A stretch of 64,000 nt of DNA from Lachnospiraceae bacterium (GTDB lineage: Bacteria; Bacillota; Clostridia; Lachnospirales; Lachnospiraceae), in contig JAGBHK010000009.1 in assembly GCA_017935565.1 (NCBI GenBank), positions 27,087 through 91,086 on the forward strand. The letters run 5' to 3'. This document shows, one piece after another, positions 57,325 to 64,000 of this stretch. The position numbers were made by a program, and so were the translations under genes. Each line of letters opens with the position of its first letter. The first letter of the stretch is position 1. A model generated the notes under the pieces. It was not told the origin of the DNA and ran no database searches. It saw nothing but the letters and a program-made list of their open reading frames with translations.

Positions 57325-58107
57325 ATGGCAACCCCTAAGAAAAAAAGAATTGTGTCTGCTGACACAGGTAAAGAAGTAGAAGCTGGTTCACGTAGAAAAG
57401 TTAAAGAAGCAGCTCCAGTAGGTAACTCTGTTGGTTTAAGAATTGGCGCCGTAGTATTATGGGTAGTAGCTCTTGCTCTTGAAATCGTAGCATTATTCAT
57501 ATTTACAGGCAAAATCAATCTTACATTTATGCCAACATTATATCAGATTATTGCAGCATTAGTTTTAGATTTAATCTGTGTAATTATCGGCTCACAACTT
57601 TGGAAAAAGGCTAATCACATTAAGCCTGCCAGCGAAAAGAATCCTTTCTTATTCTGGTTGTGGAATAATATGGGACTTATCGTATGTGCTGTAGCATTTA
57701 TTCCTTTTGTTGTACTTGCTTTAACAAACAAAGAAGCTGACAAGAAAACTAAGGCAGTTGCATCTGTTGTTGCAATTATCGCTTTACTTATCGGTGGTTT
57801 GGCAAGTTATGATTTCAACCCTGTTTCTAAAGAAGAACAGCAGGCAGCTATGGACGCTATTCAGGATGATGTATACTGGAGTCCATTCGGTAAAGTTTAC
57901 CACACACATGATGATTGTTCAGCATTGAACCAGAGTGACGAACTTACATATGGTACAGTAGAACAGGCTATCGCAGCAAATCGTACACGTTTATGTTCAT
58001 TCTGTGCAAAGAAGGATGACATCACAGGCGTTGTTACAGATGATAATGACGAAGTTCTTGAAGATTCAAACGATTCAGAAGATACAAATGAAGATTCAGA
58101 AGAATAA
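57325..58107 (+). CDS. Hypothetical multi-pass membrane protein with CxxC motif
   Basis: Unrecognised 260-residue protein. A charged basic N-terminus (ATPKKKRIVSADTG) is followed by four hydrophobic segments (about residues 37-60, 68-88, 112-133, 140-160), then an extracytoplasmic or cytoplasmic tail with VYHTHDDCSALNQSDELTYG and RLCSFCAKKDD (about 190-235) and an acidic end. The H-x-DC...CxxC pattern suggests metal binding; it is seen in several uncharacterised Firmicute proteins. AAAGGAG precedes the ATG. It is a lone rightward gene in a leftward region. Confidence 0.75.
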   Translation: MATPKKKRIVSADTGKEVEAGSRRKVKEAAPVGNSVGLRIGAVVLWVVALALEIVALFIFTGKINLTFMPTLYQIIAALVLDLICVIIGSQLWKKANHIKPASEKNPFLFWLWNNMGLIVCAVAFIPFVVLALTNKEADKKTKAVASVVAIIALLIGGLASYDFNPVSKEEQQAAMDAIQDDVYWSPFGKVYHTHDDCSALNQSDELTYGTVEQAIAANRTRLCSFCAKKDDITGVVTDDNDEVLEDSNDSEDTNEDSEE

Positions 58108-58125
58108 TCATTCTTTTTCCTCACA

Positions 58126-58160
58126 AAAACAGGTCCGAAATTAATTTCCGGACCTGTTTT
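58126..58160. terminator. Bidirectional intrinsic terminator
   Basis: Inverted repeat CAGGTCCG/CGGACCTG (58130-58137 with 58149-58156) flanked by A- and T-runs, between convergent genes. Confidence 0.88.
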
Positions 58161-58168
58161 ATATTACA

Positions 58169-59179
58169 TTAACTAATCTTAGCTTCCATCTTAAGCCAAG
58201 CAATTTCATCTCTAATTGTTTCAGCATATGATCTTGTTGTGTATCCTAATTCTTTTTTTGCCTTGCTTGAGTCGAACTTATTGTTTCTTGCAAGATTATA
58301 TACAGAAAATGTTGTCATAAGTGGCATTTTGCCAGTCTTCTTTGCTCTTTTTTCAAGCACAGATGCAATCATATTTGCAATCTTTATTGGTAAAAACTTA
58401 TTAATTGGCTTACATCCTGATTCATCGCAAACCATCTTTGCAAATTCTCTAAAAGATACTTCTTCATTTCCAAGAATGTAGCACTGGCCCTTTCTACCTC
58501 TATCTGCAGCTGCAATAGTACCTGCCGCCAAATCTCTTACATCACAAAGATTGAACGAACCATCGATACCCATAGGCATTTCACCATTGATAATATCAAT
58601 CAATGTCTTTGTTGTTTCGCCAACCGCATAGTCTTCTGGTCCTAAAATACCGCTTGGGTGAACCACACAAGCATTTAATCCCTGTGTCTTAACAGCGTCC
58701 ATTACAGCCTGTGTAGCAATAGCCTTTGAACGACTGTAGCAACCTACTACCTGGTCCTCATCAAAGTAAGATACTTCCTTAATCTTTCCTTTCTTTAACT
58801 CAGGAATAGCGCCTGTACTGCTGCAATACACCATCTTCTTACATTCTTCCTTTTCCAATGCAAGTTTGATAATATTCTTTGTTCCTGTAACATTTACATC
58901 CATTACAAGTGGATTATAATCTGGTGATACTGTGACAATACTTGCAATATGAAGAACTATTGATTCCATTCCCTCTGGCACTGTAAAAAACTTTCTAACC
59001 GATGCCACATCACATACATCACCTTCACATATTTCAACTTCTTCTGGTAAATATTTTACTGATTTATCTCCTGGCAAAACAAAGCCTCTAACCTTTTCAC
59101 CTCTCTCAACTAACTGTCTACAAATTGTGCTTCCTAAAAATCCTGCTGCCCCTGTTACTAAATACATTGTGTTACTCAT
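58169..59179 (-). CDS. NAD-dependent epimerase/dehydratase (extended SDR)
   Basis: A 336-residue Rossmann enzyme with NAD loop VTGAAGFLGSTICRQL (about residues 8-23), HIASIVTVSPDYNP (about 87), the Ser of YCSSTGAIPE (about 122) and the Y-x3-K pair in VVGCYSRSKAIATQ (about 148-152). The substrate could be a sugar nucleotide, steroid-like or flavonoid-like ketone; the C-terminal half is variable. A single leftward gene. Function beyond the SDR fold is open. Confidence 0.9.
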   Translation of the reverse strand: MSNTMYLVTGAAGFLGSTICRQLVERGEKVRGFVLPGDKSVKYLPEEVEICEGDVCDVASVRKFFTVPEGMESIVLHIASIVTVSPDYNPLVMDVNVTGTKNIIKLALEKEECKKMVYCSSTGAIPELKKGKIKEVSYFDEDQVVGCYSRSKAIATQAVMDAVKTQGLNACVVHPSGILGPEDYAVGETTKTLIDIINGEMPMGIDGSFNLCDVRDLAAGTIAAADRGRKGQCYILGNEEVSFREFAKMVCDESGCKPINKFLPIKIANMIASVLEKRAKKTGKMPLMTTFSVYNLARNNKFDSSKAKKELGYTTRSYAETIRDEIAWLKMEAKIS

Positions 59180-59274
59180 AATTTTAACTCCTTTTCTTTG
59201 TGTTTGTTTATTGATTATGAGTGCATTATATAGTCACAATGTTTTTGAGATGTTTAGGAAATGTTAAAGTTTTA

Positions 59275-61320
59275 TTAATATGCATCTTTGCTCATATTAT
59301 AAATTGTTTCCTTAAGAAGTAATGGTAAAAATGGCTTTGTAATAAAGTCATCGCAGCCATATTCAGCAAATTCCGTTGCTGCTTCCAATGTTTTATCGCT
59401 AGTCATCAATACAACTGGCGTATCATACTTTTCACGAATCAATTTCAAAGTTTCCATACCATTCATTCCAGGCATCTTTACATCCAGAAGAATCAAATCA
59501 AATTTCTGTTTTTCAAGTATGTCTAGCGCATCATATCCACTTGTCACCGAAATTATTTCGTACAATGGCTCATCTTCCATAATGCGAGCAATAAGTTTAT
59601 TGTTCATAACCGTGTCGTCAATCGTCAATACATACTTCTTATTTCCGTCACTTTCTTTCATTTGATATTCTTTATCTTCAGCCATAAGTTCAAGCATTAT
59701 ATCTGCAATTACTGGATCAAATTGAGTTCCCTTGCCTTTTTCAATCTCTTTTCTAACTACATCCTGAGGCAATGCATTACGATAACTTCTATTACTTGCC
59801 ATTGCGTCATACGCATCTGCAACACCAAGAATTCTTGCAATTTCAGGAATCATTTCGCCTTCAAGACCATTTGGATATCCATTGCCATCATACCTTTCAT
59901 GGTGGTACTTTGCGGCAACTGCAATTTCATTATCGTCAGAAATACCTTTCAAAATGTGGTAGCCCGTAACAGGATGAATTTTAATAATATTATATTCCTC
60001 ATCAGTAAGTTTTCCAGGCTTATTGATAATTTCAGCCGGAATTCTAATTTTACCAATATCATGAAGCAAGCCTGCTCTATAAATCTGTTCCTGCTCTTCT
60101 TTTGATTTTCCAAGCTTACTTGCAATCATCTTTGCATACTCTGCAACTCTATTTGAATGACCGCTTGTGTATCTGTCCTTTGCATCAACAGCCTCACTAA
60201 GCGCCGTCACTGTCTGCAAAAATAGATTTTCGAGTTTTTCCTGCTGAGTATGAATTTCTCTTGTTTTTTCCTCAACTTCTTCCTCCAAACAAGAACTAAA
60301 TTCCTCTATGGTATTATAGTATTTCTTCTCCATAGTTCTATCATTAAATTCAAGAAGATAACCTACATTTTTGCCATGTCCATTGGTAATATATTTAACT
60401 TCAAGCTCATAATATTTATCCCCTGAAGTAACAAACTTTTTGTTATTTTCCTTTCCATCCCACTCTAACATATATTTAACTATTTCCGTATAAACATAAT
60501 CATTTGATGGTTCTACAGACTGGTCCACCACCCACTCATTAATTTCAGGGAACATATTCTTTACATTATTATTTGCTGCAATGTATCTGTATTTTCCATC
60601 AAATGCAATGTATCCAAATTGGTCCTTTTTCTCCATTGCATTAATAATATTCGTCGACATATCATACATATTTATTCGCTCAAAATACTTAATAAACAAT
60701 GCGGTCGCCAACAAATATCCTATTAACAAGAAATCAATATTCAAACTAAAGATTTTTTCAATCAAATACAATGCAAACACCAAAAATCCCATCGCACTCA
60801 TGGTCACGACAGTATAGGTAGAAATGTTTTTACGATTCTTTATTCCATAAATAACAAAGAATGCCATAATGCACACATAAAGCGCCATCATTAACACATA
60901 CGCCGCGTGCATCGGACCATACTCTTTAATTAAATAATAATAACCGTCACCCACGCCCAACTTAACACTCTTATAATAAAGTTCTGTGTGTCCTATAGTC
61001 ATTACCGAAGTCATTACCAAAGTCGAATATGCAAACAAAAATGCGACTAGTGGTTTTGGCATTCTCAATTTACACACACTTGCTAACAACAATACAAATG
61101 TAAAAGGCGTGTAAGTCGCTCCCACATACAAGATTTTGTTCGCTACAATGGCTACTTCTAAATCGCCCGAAACGGATAGTATATATATGCCTGCACTATT
61201 TATGACTATCAAAAGTATTGATGCTATAAGCAAAGTATCTACCTTTTTATTGTCAAATAATACTCGACCTAACATCATTAATGCGGCTATAAAAACTAAT
61301 AAATAGAAATAAGAAACCAT
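59275..61320 (-). CDS. Membrane 7TM-PAS-HD-GYP-REC protein (cyclic-di-GMP phosphodiesterase type)
   Basis: A 681-residue sensor and effector. Seven hydrophobic segments (about residues 1-215; histidine-kinase N-terminal 7TM type) are followed by a PAS-like domain (about 225-335), a short coiled coil, an HD-GYP domain with HSNRVAEYA, GLLHDIGKIRIP, HPVTGYHIL and HHERYDGNGYP (about 385-500), and a C-terminal receiver with LTIDDTVMNN, the phospho-Asp in LILLDVKMPGMNG and a TKPF lysine (about 560-681). HD-GYP domains degrade cyclic di-GMP. A receiver at the C-terminus rather than the N-terminus is unusual. ATG 61320 follows GGAGG and starts four bases after the CotH lipoprotein gene, so the two are co-transcribed. 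Confidence 0.92.
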   Translation of the reverse strand: MVSYFYLLVFIAALMMLGRVLFDNKKVDTLLIASILLIVINSAGIYILSVSGDLEVAIVANKILYVGATYTPFTFVLLLASVCKLRMPKPLVAFLFAYSTLVMTSVMTIGHTELYYKSVKLGVGDGYYYLIKEYGPMHAAYVLMMALYVCIMAFFVIYGIKNRKNISTYTVVTMSAMGFLVFALYLIEKIFSLNIDFLLIGYLLATALFIKYFERINMYDMSTNIINAMEKKDQFGYIAFDGKYRYIAANNNVKNMFPEINEWVVDQSVEPSNDYVYTEIVKYMLEWDGKENNKKFVTSGDKYYELEVKYITNGHGKNVGYLLEFNDRTMEKKYYNTIEEFSSCLEEEVEEKTREIHTQQEKLENLFLQTVTALSEAVDAKDRYTSGHSNRVAEYAKMIASKLGKSKEEQEQIYRAGLLHDIGKIRIPAEIINKPGKLTDEEYNIIKIHPVTGYHILKGISDDNEIAVAAKYHHERYDGNGYPNGLEGEMIPEIARILGVADAYDAMASNRSYRNALPQDVVRKEIEKGKGTQFDPVIADIMLELMAEDKEYQMKESDGNKKYVLTIDDTVMNNKLIARIMEDEPLYEIISVTSGYDALDILEKQKFDLILLDVKMPGMNGMETLKLIREKYDTPVVLMTSDKTLEAATEFAEYGCDDFITKPFLPLLLKETIYNMSKDAY

Positions 61321-61324
61321 ATCT

Positions 61325-62770
61325 TCACCTCCTGATAGCTATTTCAAACTCCTTCATTTTAGCTTCAATGTAATCCTTAAATGATGCATTTCCCGTTGTA
61401 CTCTTAAGCCCTTCTGAAGACGAATTATCAAACTTAAATTTATGCCACTTGGCATTAGAAAATTTTTTAGAAGGCGTAGCATCATCCTTGTAATTCTTAT
61501 ATGCAATTTCATAGACTTCATCAAACTTATCAGTAGTAAGCCATTTACTCTTTGCCACCTCATTTAATGCTTCTACATACTCATCAATATATAATCCACC
61601 TTCATCAACTGTATGGATGAACAATGGATTTTCTTGCTCAACCTTAGCTCCATCTGCCATAGTCGAAAACGGATTAACACCTGTCATTCCATCACCCGAT
61701 GGATTCCATTCCTTTGTCACGCCAAAACATCTATCGCTGTCATAGGGAATAAATATAGCCTTGCCATTACTTTTCAAAAAGTACACATAATAATTGTTAT
61801 AATCATATCTAATATCATCCGGATTTCCCACAAAATATGACACAGTAGCAAACTTAATGAAATATTCCATGTCAATAATTTCTTCGAGCGATTCTTTCGT
61901 AACATTATCTTCATTAAGTTTTTTCAAAAGATTATTCATTAGTTCGTGTTTTGATGTCTTCTTATTATTCTTTAAATCATAATTATAAAACTCACCATTT
62001 TCCTCATCTTCGATGCCCACCGTCATATCACTTGTAAGCTTAGCTCCCTGCCAAGTCCAACAAGCCTTGTACAGATCTCCATCCCAGTCCTCTTCTGGCA
62101 AATTTCTCTCCAAAAATATCTTGTCGACAGGCTCCACTATGGTAAACACGCCCTCGTGAATCCCCGCCACATCGACCGAGGCCAAATTAGTATGCGGTGC
62201 CAAAATTCCATTGTCCCTAAAAAATTCATAAGCATAATACTCACGTATATAAGTGCTATCATCAAGCTTGTTCCATCTAATCTCCAAATGTTCAAGCCCC
62301 GCAAACTTTTCAGGAAACTCAATTCTAAAATGAATAAGATTATAGATGCCATCCTTGGCACTATAAAAATCGGTTCTAGAAGTATTGCCCTTCATTCGTA
62401 TTCCTACATTTTCAAAATCATATTTTTCAGAACCTTCGTTCGTAGTTATGGTAATGCTAAGTGCCGTGTCACGATATATCGGCGACTTTGACCCCATAGC
62501 AGCATACTTCTCATAGTCCGCTTGTAATTTCGCAAGTTCTTCATCTGTAATATCGATTTTTATTTCGATTTTGTTGTTGATGTCGAAGAGTTTGGTGTAG
62601 ATGTCATCAAAATCGGTGTTTGTTTGGGTGTTGTCCTGATTTCCTGATGTCTGTATATTTCCGCCATTCTCTTGTGTTTTTGTTTGTGAATTGTCAGTGC
62701 TATTGCAGGCTGACAGAAATAGTGATACCAGAAGTATCGTGGATAAAATTATTAGTAATTTTCGTTTCAT
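61325..62770 (-). CDS. CotH-kinase-like lipoprotein
   Basis: A 481-residue lipoprotein: signal LLIILSTILLVSLFLSAC has a lipobox with the lipidated Cys at about residue 21, then a Ser/Asn-rich spacer and a CotH domain (VGIRMKGNTSRTDF, FRIEFPEKFAGLEHLEIRWN, DSTYIREYYAYEFFRDNGIL, GVFTIVEPVDKIFLERNLP, FIPYDSDRCFGVTKE). The D of the FIPYDSD block corresponds to the metal-binding aspartate of CotH kinases. ATG 62770 follows GGAG; the longer frame from 62860 is not used. It precedes the HD-GYP gene by four bases. It is a different CotH type from the one at 30-33 kb, which lacks a lipobox. Confidence 0.88.
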   Translation of the reverse strand: MKRKLLIILSTILLVSLFLSACNSTDNSQTKTQENGGNIQTSGNQDNTQTNTDFDDIYTKLFDINNKIEIKIDITDEELAKLQADYEKYAAMGSKSPIYRDTALSITITTNEGSEKYDFENVGIRMKGNTSRTDFYSAKDGIYNLIHFRIEFPEKFAGLEHLEIRWNKLDDSTYIREYYAYEFFRDNGILAPHTNLASVDVAGIHEGVFTIVEPVDKIFLERNLPEEDWDGDLYKACWTWQGAKLTSDMTVGIEDEENGEFYNYDLKNNKKTSKHELMNNLLKKLNEDNVTKESLEEIIDMEYFIKFATVSYFVGNPDDIRYDYNNYYVYFLKSNGKAIFIPYDSDRCFGVTKEWNPSGDGMTGVNPFSTMADGAKVEQENPLFIHTVDEGGLYIDEYVEALNEVAKSKWLTTDKFDEVYEIAYKNYKDDATPSKKFSNAKWHKFKFDNSSSEGLKSTTGNASFKDYIEAKMKEFEIAIRR

Positions 62771-62801
62771 ATGTAGCTCCGTTTCTATAATCAATAATAT
62801 T

Positions 62802-63113
62802 TTAGTATAAAATACTTGAAAGCATCGAAATCCATAGCACCATATAATACACGTTAACACTGATGAATGTGTAAATTATAAACTGTGCCTTCTTTCCTTT
62901 AAAAAGTTTTCGATAACTTATGTTTAAAAACAATATTTCGCCAACAAAATGAGCAAGCACTAATATCAACAGCCATATGTTTCCCAAAGGTTCAACCTCA
63001 AATTTTTCGCTTCCTGGAAGTGTCATAGCGTAGGCTATTTGTAATAGTGCGCCAATAAAACTGTATATTAAATTTAATATACAGCTGATTGTTATATAAA
63101 ATTTTCTTTTCAT
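62802..63113 (-). CDS. Small membrane protein of unknown function
   Basis: A 103-residue protein with three hydrophobic segments (about residues 8-29, 45-64, 78-100) and few charges. No family was recognised. It lies 31 bases upstream of the CotH lipoprotein gene and has GAGAGAAAC before its ATG, so it probably heads the three-gene operon with the CotH lipoprotein and HD-GYP protein. Confidence 0.72.
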   Translation of the reverse strand: MKRKFYITISCILNLIYSFIGALLQIAYAMTLPGSEKFEVEPLGNIWLLILVLAHFVGEILFLNISYRKLFKGKKAQFIIYTFISVNVYYMVLWISMLSSILY

Positions 63114-63169
63114 AGTTTTGTTTCTCTCTTACTAACATATTAATGAGTTGATTATAGCATAAATTTCAT

Positions 63170-63320
63170 CAGCGAACAACCTGCAACCGAGAACAGGATT
63201 AAAAAAGCCAGACGCATCCAGCTCCCTGACTGAGAGCTTCCATTCCGCTACGCCCTCATTCGGATTCCGCTTCGCTACATCCTCATGAAGGGCTGGCGCC
63301 CTATATGACACAAAATATTT
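63170..63320. other. Non-coding GC-rich segment with partial tandem repeats
   Basis: This part of the 294-base gap is richer in G+C than its neighbours and contains a degenerate tandem repeat on the + strand (ATTCCGCTACGCCCTCATTC at 63242 and ATTCCGCTTCGCTACATCCT from 63264). On the minus strand AGCTC and GAGCT can pair (63209-63230 area), and a TGGCTTTTTT run follows. No reading frame or known RNA family was recognised. It may be a mobile or repeat remnant. Confidence 0.4.
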
Positions 63321-63329
63321 CTGGCCATA

Positions 63330-63366
63330 CCGAAAAGAGGGCAGGTGCCACTTGCCACCTGCCCGT
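63330..63366 (-). terminator. Intrinsic terminator of the wall-anchored protein gene
   Basis: Stem GGGCAGGTG/CACCTGCCC (63339-63347 with 63356-63364), followed by TCTTTTC on the minus strand, about 40 bases after the stop codon. Confidence 0.85.
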
Positions 63367-63407
63367 CTTTTCTTAGCAACAGTTTTTCTACTGTTTTTAT
63401 GTCTAAT

Positions 63408-64000
63408 TTAGTTTTCCTTTTTTAGCACTATTCCTTTTTTACCAAAGTATAGTGCCCCAATTCCACTAACTAAAGCAAGGATAAACCATACATATGCGTT
63501 ACTTGCATCTCCCGTATTTGGAACTTCGTCTTTTACATTATTATTCTGCTGATCAGCATACGCAAGGGCATATGTTGAAAATTGGTCGGTTTCATAAGAG
63601 ATGGTTTGATTTGCTGCATCATAAGTACAAGGAATGACTGTGGCTACTCCATTGTGCACTTTAATCATCTGGTATGTTCTTGTTACGGATGAATTTAAAT
63701 TGATAAGTGAACTCGGCACTTTCAGCGTAATTGTCACCGCACCATCCGTGTCTGTAATATTTACAGGACTGTCTGAGCCAATCTGCTTAAGCAAATCTAT
63801 ATCCAAGTACATTCCAATCGTAGTATTTCCTTTCTTGGAATCTATCAAATTTTTATCTGTCTGACTCACACTTGCAGAAATGTCCGTTGCTTCAATCCAA
63901 ACCTTTACTTCTTCTCCATTTTCAAGTCTGGTCTTTTCTGCATCTGTCAATAACTTACTAATCAAATCGTCCGTAAGTTCTGCCAAATCTGCATTGCAGG
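63408..64000 (-). CDS. C-terminal part of a cell-wall-anchored surface protein (runs off right edge)
   Basis: Reads through the window edge: at least 197 codons remain open, with no start codon of its own. A beta-rich domain (VWIEATDISASV; TYQMIKVHNGVATVIPCTYD; ISYETDQFSTYALAYAD) of the type found before the anchor in many Firmicute repeat proteins ends in EVPNTGDASN, an LPxTG-like sortase motif. A membrane helix (YVWFILALVSGIGALYFG) and a basic tail (KKGIVLKKEN) follow. The N-terminus, and thus the ligand, lies outside the window. Confidence 0.85.
   Translation of the reverse strand, partial: CNADLAELTDDLISKLLTDAEKTRLENGEEVKVWIEATDISASVSQTDKNLIDSKKGNTTIGMYLDIDLLKQIGSDSPVNITDTDGAVTITLKVPSSLINLNSSVTRTYQMIKVHNGVATVIPCTYDAANQTISYETDQFSTYALAYADQQNNNVKDEVPNTGDASNAYVWFILALVSGIGALYFGKKGIVLKKEN

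Noticed and set aside
62137-62491. Overlapping frames on both strands within the CotH lipoprotein gene.
   Set aside because: They are shadows of the coding frame: no start signal, no family pattern, and inside a well-supported gene.
1-64000. CRISPR array, tRNA, rRNA, transposase, integrase or plasmid/phage replication gene.
   Set aside because: None was recognised on either strand.

Overview
The window is AT-rich (roughly one third G+C by eye), densely coding and mostly transcribed leftward. Its content points to an anaerobic Gram-positive gut Firmicute, most likely a pectin-using member of the Lachnospiraceae. The reasons are HPr kinase beside a ROK glucokinase and murB, a CotF-like coat protein, a rubredoxin-flavin reductase, FucO, a PL9 pectate lyase, a GH51 arabinofuranosidase, CotH-type surface proteins, a dockerin-tailed papain-like protease and an NTG-type cell-wall anchor. 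The species assignment is inference only. No tRNA, rRNA, CRISPR array, transposase or phage gene was seen.

Layout. 1-7.4 kb: leftward housekeeping operon rmuC-ftsH-uvrC-hprK-ROK glucokinase-murB (murB runs off the left edge). 7.5-16.7 kb: rsmI (rightward), an M20 amidohydrolase-aroB-membrane protein operon, a chemoreceptor, a CPA2 antiporter (rightward), small coat-like genes and an rsmH-like methyltransferase paired with a small helical protein. 16.8-25.3 kb: a defence-like block made of a DUF3990/HTH toxin-antitoxin-like pair behind an iterated operator, then a two-gene operon encoding a Card1/Can2-like CARF nuclease and a 1,944-residue transglutaminase-like/DUF4011/SF1 helicase/nuclease/DUF3320 protein. 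No CRISPR component accompanies them. 25.3-42.4 kb: redox protein, NlpC/P60 protein, then an extracellular carbohydrate and surface block (PL9 lyase, CotH protein with two tandem C-terminal domains, GH51, DUF6273 surface protein, sirtuin, dockerin protease). 42.5-50.7 kb: second defence block with a type I toxin-antitoxin locus, a type III-like restriction-modification pair with a UvrD-nuclease gene, and a divergent XRE regulator whose probable operator lies inside the operon promoter. 50.7-64 kb: sialate O-acetylesterase-like protein, FucO, a frameshifted ABC transporter, DUF937 protein, membrane proteins, NAD-dependent epimerase, and a CotH lipoprotein followed by a 7TM-PAS-HD-GYP-REC protein. 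The C-terminus of a wall-anchored protein lies at the right edge.

How it fits together. Pectin is cut outside the cell by the PL9 lyase, arabinose side chains are released inside by GH51, and FucO could serve deoxysugar fermentation. HprK and the ROK kinase sit in the carbon-control and sugar-phosphorylation branch. The two defence-like blocks and a dispersed palindromic repeat (one full and two partial copies) are the main accessory content. The strongest candidates for something undescribed are the CARF nuclease plus giant helicase operon, the three-gene restriction cluster with its regulator, and the type I toxin locus.
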